From NCBI GenBank assembly GCA_019424245.1, contig JAHYZV010000008.1:1-64000 (forward strand): a stretch of DNA of 64,000 nucleotides. Direction: 5' to 3'. The DNA comes from Clostridiales bacterium (GTDB lineage Bacteria > Bacillota > Clostridia > Lachnospirales > Lachnospiraceae). Shown here piece after piece: positions 8,764 to 16,870 of the stretch. The translations under genes were made by a program, and so were the position numbers. How positions within the stretch are numbered: position 1 is the stretch's first letter; every line of letters begins with the position of its first letter. Under the pieces are notes generated by a model. That model searched no databases. It was not told the origin of the DNA and saw nothing but the letters and a program-made list of their open reading frames with translations.

Positions 8764-10176
8764 ATGTTTGTTAAAAAAAAGGAGCAGCATGTGTTATCTG
8801 ACCATGATGCGCAGCTATTATTAGATTCTATTGATAATATTATTTCAGGAGGTTTTGACGATGTTAATCCAGCAGATTTTGACAGTTCTGTTATCGGCGG
8901 TAAGCTTAACTCTATGCTTTTTTCCATGAAACAGATAAACAATCCTGTTGTTATGCGACTGAATGAAACTATGAGTATCATAGGTGATAACAGTCTTATG
9001 AAGGATACATTTGAACAGGTTGAATCGCAGACCATGTCTATAAAGCACATGGAAAATGCCAGTCTTAATCTTGAAGATTCTATTGACAATATCTCCTCTG
9101 CCATGGGAAATATCAGGGATAACACACATAATATCATTGAGGTATCACAAAATATAACTAACGATATGAATGACAGTATTACTGCCGTTAATCAATCATC
9201 CAAGCGCATAGAGGTTATTAACAATCGTGTACAGAATTTTAAAGGCAAGATTGGTAAGATTGAAGAAATCGTGGACCTTGTAAAAAAAGTTGCCAACCAG
9301 AGTAACCTTCTTGCACTTAATGCATCTATAGAGGCTGCAAGAGCTGGTGAAGCAGGAAAAGGCTTCGCTGTCGTTGCCGACCAGGTACGGCTTTTATCCA
9401 GTAATACATCTGAATCTGCTGAAGATATAGTAAAATATGTTACTGAACTTAAAGAGAATATAGATGAGCTGGCTCTTGCCATGGATGAAACAACTCTCAG
9501 CCTTGCAGAAGGGAATTCAAAGGTTGAAAAGTCTATTGTTTCCATGCAGCAGATGAATAATCAGATGATAAGCATACGTGAAGGTGTTGACAGTGTATTT
9601 AACGATATAGATACACAGACTAAAGTAACCCGTTCTTTCTCCAAGCAGATTGAAAACATATCACAAAGCTATAACACTTTATCGAACGACTGCCTGCAGA
9701 CTGGACGACGTGTATTTAAGATTGGACGATATCTAGATAAAACAAGAAGTGATCTTGTACGTGGATGCTCAAAAATAACTGAGCAGGACTGGGTACGTGT
9801 ATTTGAAGTGGATCATTTCGTACTCACATGGCGTGTATATAACAACATTGTAGGCTTTGAGCATCTTCAGAAAAAACAGGTGGATGATCCTGGTAGATGT
9901 AAGCTTGGAAAGTGGCTTAAACAGGTATCAGATGAACGGCTTATACACAGCAAGGAATATATATCCCTTGCCAAATCACATGAAGACCTTCACAGGTATG
10001 CCACTCTGTCATGGCAGGCCAACGAAGATGGAGACCATAGCAAAGCTATTTCTTATTTTGATGATACATATCGTTCATATCAGGAATTCGATGAGGCACT
10101 GCATCGCTTCCAAAGCAAGATGCATTCTCTTGGCTACAACGATATAACCCAGATTGTTAAATTTGAACATTCTTAA
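8764..10176 (+). CDS. Soluble chemoreceptor with C-terminal zinc-binding CZB domain
   Basis: A 470-aa methyl-accepting chemotaxis protein with no signal peptide or TM helix, so it is cytosolic. Residues about 90-320 are the long coiled-coil signalling hairpin, with the conserved tip at 178-215 (NQSNLLALNASIEAARAGEAGKG region). The C-terminus carries a CZB domain: H351 in DHFVLTW, C379 in GRCKLGKWL, and H406 and H410 in SHEDLH are the expected zinc ligands. CZB receptors elsewhere sense hypochlorous acid or zinc; the ligand here is not known. No che genes are nearby. GGGG lies about 11 nt before the ATG. Confidence 0.93.
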   Translation: MFVKKKEQHVLSDHDAQLLLDSIDNIISGGFDDVNPADFDSSVIGGKLNSMLFSMKQINNPVVMRLNETMSIIGDNSLMKDTFEQVESQTMSIKHMENASLNLEDSIDNISSAMGNIRDNTHNIIEVSQNITNDMNDSITAVNQSSKRIEVINNRVQNFKGKIGKIEEIVDLVKKVANQSNLLALNASIEAARAGEAGKGFAVVADQVRLLSSNTSESAEDIVKYVTELKENIDELALAMDETTLSLAEGNSKVEKSIVSMQQMNNQMISIREGVDSVFNDIDTQTKVTRSFSKQIENISQSYNTLSNDCLQTGRRVFKIGRYLDKTRSDLVRGCSKITEQDWVRVFEVDHFVLTWRVYNNIVGFEHLQKKQVDDPGRCKLGKWLKQVSDERLIHSKEYISLAKSHEDLHRYATLSWQANEDGDHSKAISYFDDTYRSYQEFDEALHRFQSKMHSLGYNDITQIVKFEHS

Positions 10177-10206
10177 TAATAGTAGTCTGTATATATTATA
10201 TACTAT

Positions 10207-10237
10207 AATATACACTATATAATATATAGTGTATATT
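10207..10237. repeat. Perfect AT-rich palindrome behind the CZB receptor
   Basis: AATATACACTATAT at 10207-10220 and its exact reverse complement at 10224-10237 form a 14-bp stem with a 3-base loop. It has no T-run, so it may be an operator or mRNA 3' stabiliser rather than a terminator. Confidence 0.7.
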
Positions 10238-10255
10238 AGGCAGCTTTAACTTTAT

Positions 10256-10318
10256 CAGGACCCAGAATAACACCTTTCATGATTTCATGTCAGGTATATG
10301 ATTCTTGGTCCTGTTTTG
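10256..10318 (+). terminator. Stem-loop terminator of the CZB receptor gene
   Basis: CAGGACCCAGAAT (10256-10268) pairs with ATTCTTGGTCCTG (10301-10313) with one mismatch, followed by TTTTGTT. It is oriented to end rightward transcription from the chemoreceptor gene. Confidence 0.8.
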
Positions 10319-10341
10319 TTATTTACTATTATATCTTTTAA

Positions 10342-10432
10342 TTACCTGCTATAACCTGCTATATTAAACCTGTTATACTTAACCCGCTATATCAAACCAT
10401 TATATTTAACATGCTATATCGAACATGTTGGA
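10342..10432. repeat. Degenerate tandem repeats of a CTGCTATA-type unit
   Basis: About seven imperfect units of 10-16 bp around the core CTGCTATATtaa (variants CTGTTATAC, CCGCTATATC, ATGCTATATC) run in tandem and enter the last codons of the neighbouring leftward gene. They may reflect slippage or repeated protein sites. Confidence 0.6.
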
Positions 10433-11325
10433 CACTGTGGCAGATTCTCTTCACATACTGGCTGGCATCCCTTATCACAGTCATTTTTAAGACTGCTCTC
10501 ACAATGTGGTGGACTAAGATCAAGTGGTTTAATAGCAAGATTTAACAGATTACCACATACGAACTTCATCTCATCTGAATTCTCCTGTGATACTATACTG
10601 CCCTTTGGAGTAACTATCTTTCCAGCACTTGCAACTCTGTAGCCTGCATAATAAAGGCTCTGCAATATAACTGAAAGACCTATAGTCACCTCATCTGTCG
10701 CTATGTCGATATCTAATACCTTAGGTATGGCATAAAGATTAAGCCCCTGTGTAATTCCGTTATCACCTGATAAGAAACCTGTATAATTCAAAGCTGGCTG
10801 GAAGCTTTCCCCTTCCCTGTTGTATGATACGCCATACGGTGCAAATATTTCAAGCTCAACTGATGAAGGATTAACATCTTCATCATATGTTGCTGCCGTT
10901 GTATCTGATGGCAGATATTCAACTGTTGGATATATAGTCGCCACAAGTCTGCAATTTTCATCATACAGATTAAGTGCAAATGTTACTTGAAGATTAGAAA
11001 GCTTGACTGAATAGCAGTTTGGTCTGCCCGGTATCTGATTTATCACAACATTGCCCGCGCCATACTCGTATGATATTTCAACAACACTTGCTGCTGCGTT
11101 GATAACAGTGGGATAATTAGCTGATATATCCACACCCGCAGCAGCTACAGCACAAAGGTTAATACCTATCTGATCATATATAAGCGGTGCAAATAAACTA
11201 AGCTCGGAAGGTGATCCACATATCGGATTCGTACAAACATCAAAACAGCCATTAGGCATATTAGATACAATATCACTTACAATCTTTGTACAGCACCCAC
11301 TCTTTTTGAATTTACATCTCGCCAT
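10414..11325 (-). CDS. Conserved-looking unknown protein with cysteine-rich ends
   Basis: I do not recognise this 303-aa protein. The N-terminus is basic and cysteine-rich (RCKFKKSGCC, then FDVCTNPICG), the middle is a beta-rich, mostly polar region (about 50-250), and the C-terminus is again cysteine-rich with CESSLKNDCDKGCQPVCEEN and a final CPTC. There is no signal peptide or TM helix. A disulfide- or metal-linked surface, coat or assembly protein is possible, but this is a guess from composition. ATG 11325 has AAAGGA 8 nt upstream; 23 further codons upstream are open but unlikely. It is divergent from the next unknown gene. Confidence 0.7.
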   Translation of the reverse strand: MARCKFKKSGCCTKIVSDIVSNMPNGCFDVCTNPICGSPSELSLFAPLIYDQIGINLCAVAAAGVDISANYPTVINAAASVVEISYEYGAGNVVINQIPGRPNCYSVKLSNLQVTFALNLYDENCRLVATIYPTVEYLPSDTTAATYDEDVNPSSVELEIFAPYGVSYNREGESFQPALNYTGFLSGDNGITQGLNLYAIPKVLDIDIATDEVTIGLSVILQSLYYAGYRVASAGKIVTPKGSIVSQENSDEMKFVCGNLLNLAIKPLDLSPPHCESSLKNDCDKGCQPVCEENLPQCPTCSI

Positions 11326-11411
11326 ATCATATTCCTTTCTTTTTATAATTCTTACTACATTATATGTTCTAAAGCTCTTTATGCTACCATACATTTTAAT
11401 AAGTATTATAA

Positions 11412-11513
11412 ATGGAGATTAGTGTGAAAAATAAGATTTTTCACACGCAAGATTTGTGCTTCGCACAAACTTGAGATGCGCAAAGAATCAGCGCAAGAAT
11501 GGAGATTATTATG
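11412..11513 (+). promoter_or_regulatory. Duplicated Shine-Dalgarno leader cassette with two hairpins
   Basis: The 5' leader of the next gene has two ATGGAGATTA cassettes, at 11412 and 11499. The first stands 12 nt before a GTG that opens a 16-codon frame; the second stands 12 nt before the real ATG. Between them are a perfect 11-bp hairpin (11422-11432 with 11436-11446) and a second stem TTTGTGC/GCACAAA (11453-11459 with 11463-11469), extended by CAAG/CTTG across a bulge. A near-copy of the first hairpin and cassette occurs before nth, and a copy of the second half occurs before the phosphoesterase gene at 55011. Confidence 0.65.
11424..11474 (+). CDS. Candidate 16-aa leader peptide
   Basis: A GTG at 11424, exactly 12 nt after ATGGAGATTAGT, opens a frame reading (M)KNKIFHTQDLCFAQT and ending at TGA 11472. 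The frame spans both leader hairpins, so its translation could affect folding before the downstream gene. Translation itself is not shown, and the frame may be fortuitous. Confidence 0.3.
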   Translation: MKNKIFHTQDLCFAQT

Positions 11514-12212
11514 TCTAATGTATATTCTGTTGGAAACAACCGTCAGCTTATTATATATGCCGCCGGTTCTAATATATTCTTAAGAATCGCTCATTTTGGA
11601 GGACTTGAACGTCCCATAGTACTTGCCACTGACTATAACCATGGACTTAATGAATGTGTTTATAACGACACTTTATACTATACATATATCTCAACCGACA
11701 ATTCACTTCACATTAAAAACATAATGGAAAGCCAGAGTATATATACAGTAAGCGGCAATAATATTCCTGAGTTATATAATCCATCTATCTGTGTATGTAA
11801 TCATTCTCTACTTCTTTTTTATCTTAAGAACAACCCTCTTTTAAAACACCTCTGTCTTCACTGTCTTTCTTTTGGCGATATACATAACTGCACAGAAGCT
11901 TTTCCTGTTCCACTGCCATCCTGTGTGACAGATATATCTGATTATCATATCTTCAAGGCTGGTAATACTCTTTTTCTATATGTAAATAACCGGATGTTTT
12001 TTATTGAAGAAATCGGACATATTAAAGAAATGAGACTTGTCTCTGAAATAAAAGAAAACGATAATAATAAAAATAAATTAGCTGCCTGTCAGGCAAAAAT
12101 TAACGAACAGGCAGCTGTTATTAACAGTATCAGACTTCAATACGATGAACTTATGAATGTAGCCTCCCAATACAGAGAGGAAGCACTGAAATGGCGTTCT
12201 AAATTCATGTAA
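11511..12212 (+). CDS. Unknown protein with beta-rich body and C-terminal coiled coil
   Basis: I do not recognise this 233-aa protein. Residues 1-185 look like repeated short beta strands with aromatic ends (NIFLRIAHFGG, LHIKNIMESQSIYTV, TLFLYVNNRMFFIEE), consistent with a small propeller or beta-sandwich. Residues about 186-233 form a charged helix rich in K, N, Q and E, probably a coiled coil for oligomerisation. No signal peptide is present. The in-frame ATG at 11499 is part of the Shine-Dalgarno cassette, so the start is 11511. It is divergent from the cysteine-rich unknown gene, and a functional link between the two is possible. Confidence 0.65.
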   Translation: MSNVYSVGNNRQLIIYAAGSNIFLRIAHFGGLERPIVLATDYNHGLNECVYNDTLYYTYISTDNSLHIKNIMESQSIYTVSGNNIPELYNPSICVCNHSLLLFYLKNNPLLKHLCLHCLSFGDIHNCTEAFPVPLPSCVTDISDYHIFKAGNTLFLYVNNRMFFIEEIGHIKEMRLVSEIKENDNNKNKLAACQAKINEQAAVINSIRLQYDELMNVASQYREEALKWRSKFM

Positions 12213-12267
12213 CGATAATAGTTATAACCGGTACAATTCATCATATTTATGATATTAAAGCTTCTTA

Positions 12268-13020
12268 TTATCTGGCATAATGTACCTTTAACAGACTAAG
12301 TCCCTTTGCCGGTGCTGTTGCACCAGCAAGGGCTCTGTTTTTTGCTTCTATTAGTTCTATCATACTTTCTGGTGTTCTCTTATGGAATCCTACCTCCAGA
12401 AGTGTTCCCGACAAAATCCTTACCATATACTGTAAAAATCCTGTGCCATGATATGTCATATTAAGATATGCACCTTTTAGGGATATATCTATCGAATATA
12501 TCTCCCTGACTGTTGACTTCTTCATCTTAGGATTACCACAGAAGCTTGCAAAGTCATGTACTCCAACAAGATATTCTGCTGCTTTTTTCATAGCCTCAAC
12601 ATCAGGCATCGCACCAGTTATATGTACGTATTTTCTGTTAAACACGGGTTTTTTATCCCCAACATAGCATGTATAACAATAAGTTTTCCCCATAGCATTG
12701 TATCTGCTGTGGAAACGTTCAGAAGCAATCCTGACCTCCTGCACACATATATCCTCTGGCAGATACTTATTCATATAATCACATATCTGGTTTTCTGACA
12801 TATCAGTATCCATATGTACATTAGCAGCCATTCCCTTAGCATGTACTCCTGCATCCGTTCTTCCTGCACCTATAACTTCAACATCTGCACCTATCATCTG
12901 TGAAAGCACATTCTCAAGCTTTCCCTGAATCGTCATATCAGTATTAGGCTGATGCTCCCATCCATAATATCTTGTACCATCATAGGATATTATCATTTTA
13001 TAGTTTTTGGTATTTCCCAT
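12268..13020 (-). CDS. truA: tRNA pseudouridine synthase A
   Basis: Isomerises uridines 38-40 of the tRNA anticodon stem. The 250-aa product shows the family start YDGTRYYGW (13-21) and the catalytic motif GRTDAGVHA with nucleophile D56, plus the C-terminal GTGFLQYMVRILSGTLLEVG block. The start at 13020 is 12 nt after the ATG embedded in the ATGGAGAT ribosome site, so the longer in-frame start at 13032 is rejected. It follows nth on the same strand with a gap of about 60 bp and is probably co-transcribed with it. Confidence 0.96.
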   Translation of the reverse strand: MGNTKNYKMIISYDGTRYYGWEHQPNTDMTIQGKLENVLSQMIGADVEVIGAGRTDAGVHAKGMAANVHMDTDMSENQICDYMNKYLPEDICVQEVRIASERFHSRYNAMGKTYCYTCYVGDKKPVFNRKYVHITGAMPDVEAMKKAAEYLVGVHDFASFCGNPKMKKSTVREIYSIDISLKGAYLNMTYHGTGFLQYMVRILSGTLLEVGFHKRTPESMIELIEAKNRALAGATAPAKGLSLLKVHYAR

Positions 13021-13081
13021 ATTAATCTCCATTTCTGCACATGCTTTTCACAGTATGTTAAACTCCTGCAAAACGATGCGG

Positions 13082-13714
13082 CTACAGCATTTTTTTACAT
13101 ATATCACAAAGACAGCACTTATCACAATGAGGCTTTGTTCTTGCTGTACAGACCTCTCTTCCATGTATAACAAATCTGTGGCATAAGTCACTTCCTTCTT
13201 CTTTAGGCACTATCTTCCACAATGCCATCTCTACCTTCTTAGGCTCTTTTTCATCCTTTACCAGTCCTATTCTGTTACACAGCCTTATACAATGTGTATC
13301 TGTGACTATAGCTGGCTTTCCGTATACGTCTCCCATAATAAGATTCGCACTTTTCCTTCCTACGCCTGGAAGCTTTAAAAGCTCTTCCATTGTATCTGGA
13401 ACCTTATCATTATACTTTTCATGAAGCAGCTTCATGCATGCACTTATATCACGGGACTTACTTTTACCAAGACCACATGGACGTACTATTTTCTCTATAT
13501 CATCCACATCTGCATGTGCCAGTGCACTAACTGATGGATATTGGGAAAACAAGCCCTGTACAACTATATTCACTCTTTCATCTGTACACTGTGCTGCAAG
13601 TCTTACGCTTACCAGCAGCTTCCATGCCTCATCATAATCCAGTGTACATCCTGCATCAGGATATTGCTTTTTAAGCCGTTCTATAACCTCTATTGCCAGT
13701 TGTTTTTTTGTCAT
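13082..13714 (-). CDS. nth: Endonuclease III
   Basis: DNA glycosylase/AP lyase removing oxidised pyrimidines. The 210-aa protein has the helix-hairpin-helix LPGVGRKSAN with catalytic K121, the aspartate in TDTH (D139), and a C-terminal [4Fe-4S] cluster region. Cysteines are C189, C197, C200 and C206, so the first spacing is seven residues rather than the usual six, and extra cysteines occur at 201 and 203. The start at 13714 follows the ATGGAGATTATT cassette; the in-frame ATG at 13726 belongs to the ribosome site. It forms a likely operon with truA. Confidence 0.95.
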   Translation of the reverse strand: MTKKQLAIEVIERLKKQYPDAGCTLDYDEAWKLLVSVRLAAQCTDERVNIVVQGLFSQYPSVSALAHADVDDIEKIVRPCGLGKSKSRDISACMKLLHEKYNDKVPDTMEELLKLPGVGRKSANLIMGDVYGKPAIVTDTHCIRLCNRIGLVKDEKEPKKVEMALWKIVPKEEGSDLCHRFVIHGREVCTARTKPHCDKCCLCDICKKML

Positions 13715-13756
13715 AATAATCTCCATTCTTGCGTGTGAAAAATCTTATTTTCACAC
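13715..13756 (-). promoter_or_regulatory. nth leader cassette with hairpin
   Basis: Reading leftward, a hairpin (13733-13742 with 13747-13756, stem GTGTGAAAA) is followed by CGCAAGA and the ATGGAGATTATT ribosome site. The arrangement nearly matches the leader of the unknown gene at 11511, in opposite orientation. Confidence 0.65.
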
Positions 13757-13778
13757 TATTTCTCCTGCCTGTATCAAA

Positions 13779-13800
13779 GTCGGGGGTTTTTGACCCTGAC
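13779..13800. repeat. GTCGGGG palindrome, copy 1
   Basis: GTCGGGGG and ACCCTGAC flank a TTTTTG loop. It is an imperfect copy of the palindrome found at 32351-32372 and 40564-40586. It lies between nth and the SGNH gene and may act as a terminator, though the T tail is poor. Confidence 0.65.
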
Positions 13801-13887
13801 ATTATTATATTAAAAATGACATATAAACTGTCATAATGATAATATCATATACATTATTTCAGATTATATGTCAGATTTTACTACTTA

Positions 13888-15471
13888 TCAACTCCAATAT
13901 CCGAGTTCTTTTCCTTTTTCGTATATTCCCATGCCTTTTGCATAATATCCATAGGCATTAAAATGCGTCCAGTCATATCTTAACTGCTTTGATATATTAC
14001 CACGCTTGAAGTTTTCAAGATCCTCTGTTGTCGTCTTCAATCCACATACATCCAGTCCATACTGTATTATATATGTTCTGGTGTTAAAGAAATGAGCTCC
14101 ATATGCTTCTCTTAATGCTGCCTCCCATGATGTATCACCTATACCAACATAAGAACCATCTTCATTATATTCACCCTGGTTATCATCACCTATGGATGTT
14201 CCTGGATCATCTGTATCACCAACTATTATATAATAGTCACAGCCTGAATTGATAATAATGTTGTCATACTGAAGTATGAGTGTCTGATAATCGCTTCCCC
14301 AGCCTCCATTACTTCCTATCTCTAGTATGAGAATATCCTTCTGGCTATGGTCTTTTGCTGCCTTTGGTTCAGCCAATGAGCCTTCTGGAATATCTACAAG
14401 ACCTATAGACGGATTCGTTGGTGGTTCTGTTGGTTTTTCTGTTGATTTTTCTGTTGTCACTTCTGTTGGTACCTGTGTTGATTTTTCCGTTGATGTTTCT
14501 GTTATATTTTCTGATGGTTTCTTTCCTGTTGTTGCATTCTCTGTTATTTTTACACCTGCTGGTTCATCCGTCATGTCGTTATTTACTGGTTTTATATTGC
14601 TGTCAGCATACTGCTGGGCCTGTATATGTCTTACACCTGTATCAGCCGTATCCATACTATATGCTGCATAACCTTTTACAAGCTGTATACTGACTTCGTT
14701 ATAACCTGTATTCATAACCTTACACAGATATCCATTAATATACATCGTATCTGGATATGAGTTACTCTCAACTCCATAACCACTATAATCATCACATGTG
14801 AATACATCTCCATCTTCATCTATAAGTCTGACTATCGCTGAAACATCTTCACTTATTGTCACACTTCTGTCTGTATAAAGCTTTACTCCACCTGCCCTGT
14901 AAGCTATCTCGTAAGAGGTCTCACCCGGAACACCGAAATTATAAGTTTCAATGCCTGTAAGATATGATATAGTACGTGGAGACGTCCATCCTGTTATATT
15001 CATTCCATTAACCGATGCGTTGACCGAACCGCAGCCTACACCAGCTACCATACTATCTCCAAAATATGAAATATATCTTCTGGCACCATCATATGGACGA
15101 TTCTCTACATTCAGCCTTCTTGATGGAAGTTCTAATGCTTCCTGGTCTTCTGTTGATATCTCATTCTCAAAGAATTCTTCAACAACATAGTCTTCTACAA
15201 CCTCTGCTTCTGTTTCTTCCTCTGTTTCTTCTTCTGTAGCTTCTGTTTCTTCATTCGTTGTACCAGTTGTTATGTCCACTACAACACTTGTATCTTCCTG
15301 CCTTTTGCTAAGCTTTTTCTTTTTAACAGCACCTGCTGTTACTGTTGTTACCACTGTTGCTAAAACAACAAGAATTATTACCATTGTACATATAGAAGCC
15401 TTCTTATTGTTTTTTATAAACTCTTTTATAAGCTCTGCATAATTTTTATTTTTTTTACCATTTCTGTTCAT
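13888..15471 (-). CDS. Membrane-anchored SGNH-like hydrolase with Thr/Pro linker
   Basis: The 527-aa protein has a cytoplasmic basic start, one TM helix (about 27-50), an acidic T/E-rich stretch, then an SGNH-like domain split by an insertion. The catalytic serine block is YFGDSMVAGVG (near 137), followed by VPGETS, and the C-terminal DWTHFNAYGYYA supplies the expected Asp/His pair. Between them is a low-complexity T/E/P/S linker around residues 310-350 and the block ILILEIGSNGGWGSDYQ. It probably acts on the outside face, for example on O-acetylated wall or exopolysaccharide; the substrate is unknown. Start ATG 15471 has AAGGAG. A shorter paralogue lies immediately upstream. Confidence 0.8.
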   Translation of the reverse strand: MNRNGKKNKNYAELIKEFIKNNKKASICTMVIILVVLATVVTTVTAGAVKKKKLSKRQEDTSVVVDITTGTTNEETEATEEETEEETEAEVVEDYVVEEFFENEISTEDQEALELPSRRLNVENRPYDGARRYISYFGDSMVAGVGCGSVNASVNGMNITGWTSPRTISYLTGIETYNFGVPGETSYEIAYRAGGVKLYTDRSVTISEDVSAIVRLIDEDGDVFTCDDYSGYGVESNSYPDTMYINGYLCKVMNTGYNEVSIQLVKGYAAYSMDTADTGVRHIQAQQYADSNIKPVNNDMTDEPAGVKITENATTGKKPSENITETSTEKSTQVPTEVTTEKSTEKPTEPPTNPSIGLVDIPEGSLAEPKAAKDHSQKDILILEIGSNGGWGSDYQTLILQYDNIIINSGCDYYIIVGDTDDPGTSIGDDNQGEYNEDGSYVGIGDTSWEAALREAYGAHFFNTRTYIIQYGLDVCGLKTTTEDLENFKRGNISKQLRYDWTHFNAYGYYAKGMGIYEKGKELGYWS

Positions 15472-15507
15472 TTATATTTCTACTCCTTAAACTGATGCCC
15501 CTATACA

Positions 15508-16692
15508 TCATTTCCAATATCCTAGTTCCACCCCCTTCGCATAGATTGCCAGCCCCTTCGCATAATACCCATACGAATTAAAATGTGTCCAGTCAGACCT
15601 TAGCTGTTTGGATATACGCCCCCGCCTGAATCCTCTGTAATCAGCTTTAGTCGCTCTTAAACCGACATCTGACAGACCATTTTCTATAAGATATGTTCTC
15701 ATATTAATGAAATGCTCTCCATATGCTTCCCTTAGTGTTGCTTCCCATGCAGTATCACCAACTCCTACATATGTTCCATCATCATTCCTGAACCCCTGCG
15801 CAGTATCCGCTATTGACGTTCCAGGATCATCTGTATCACCCACTATGATAAAATAATCACAGCCAGCATTCTGAATCATGGCATCATACTGGCTTATAAG
15901 CTGCCTATAATTATCCCAGCCTCCATTACTTCCTATTTCAAGTATAAGAATATCATTCTTACGTTCATGGGAGGCTTTGGTTACAATCTGCGTACCCTCA
16001 TATACAGTTGTAAATGCATCATAGACATCTTCTTCTTCTGAATACCGGCATATATACAGTCCGGTTTCTTCTGTTCCTGTTATCTTAAACATATCATCAT
16101 TGATATATACTACATCTGATTCATGTGGTTCCGCATATCCATATGCACTAAAATCAGCCATATATACAGGATTGCCATATTCATCTATTATACTGATTTC
16201 AACACTGTCGTCATAACCAACTTCAAATGTGTTATCAGCATACATTTTTATTCCACCTTGTCGAAGTGCTATCTCGTTCGATGTTTCCCCCGAAACACCA
16301 AGATTATACACTTTAATGCCAGTCAGATATTCTAACGTATATGGTGTAGTCCAGTCTGATATATCAAGTACGTTATCTTCACCGAAAACATATGCTTCCC
16401 CAGCTCCTATACCAAACATCATGGAATCCCCCCAGCATGATACAGCCCTTTCTTTTCCATCATAAGGAATAACTGCTGTGTTTAGTGTTCTTGGTGGAAG
16501 CTCATATGCCTCTTCATCTTCTTCAGGAATAACACTACTGTCATCCTGCTTTGATTTTTCACTGCTTTTATAATTATTTATCCTGCTTTTCCCAGCAAGC
16601 GTTACTACATATATAACTGTAAAACATACAACAACCATAACAACAGCTCTTATAAGCTTTACATAGCTATTATAATCTTTAACCGATTTCAT
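15508..16692 (-). CDS. Membrane-anchored SGNH-like hydrolase, shorter paralogue
   Basis: The 394-aa protein has one TM helix (about 12-30) followed by the same SGNH-like domain as its neighbour: WGDSMMFGIGAG, GVSGETSNEIALRQGG, LILEIGSNGGWDNYRQ, VGDTDDPGTSIAD and DWTHFNSYGYYAKG. It lacks the neighbour's long T/E/P/S linker. The two genes are 36 bp apart on the same strand, so they are a tandem duplication transcribed together. The ribosome site before ATG 16692 is modest (GGAAAG). Exported, membrane-tethered esterase or acyl-transfer activity is likely from fold and topology; the substrate is unknown. Confidence 0.8.
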   Translation of the reverse strand: MKSVKDYNSYVKLIRAVVMVVVCFTVIYVVTLAGKSRINNYKSSEKSKQDDSSVIPEEDEEAYELPPRTLNTAVIPYDGKERAVSCWGDSMMFGIGAGEAYVFGEDNVLDISDWTTPYTLEYLTGIKVYNLGVSGETSNEIALRQGGIKMYADNTFEVGYDDSVEISIIDEYGNPVYMADFSAYGYAEPHESDVVYINDDMFKITGTEETGLYICRYSEEEDVYDAFTTVYEGTQIVTKASHERKNDILILEIGSNGGWDNYRQLISQYDAMIQNAGCDYFIIVGDTDDPGTSIADTAQGFRNDDGTYVGVGDTAWEATLREAYGEHFINMRTYLIENGLSDVGLRATKADYRGFRRGRISKQLRSDWTHFNSYGYYAKGLAIYAKGVELGYWK

Positions 16693-16870
16693 TCAACCAT
16701 CTGCTTTCCATATTATGATGATGCCATGATCTAAAGATCTTATTCTGTAGGCATCAATTTGTATCTTACTGTAATTATAATATCCAGAACCCTCTATACC
16801 ATACTATTGTTCTACCACCATAATACAAAAAGAATGTTACCACCGGCTTACATTTTTATATTAACAGACA

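Noticed and set aside
14327..14693. Two hydrophobic plus-strand ORFs in the SGNH gene
   Set aside because: They are antisense readings of the T/E/P/S-rich linker; the bias explains their length and composition.
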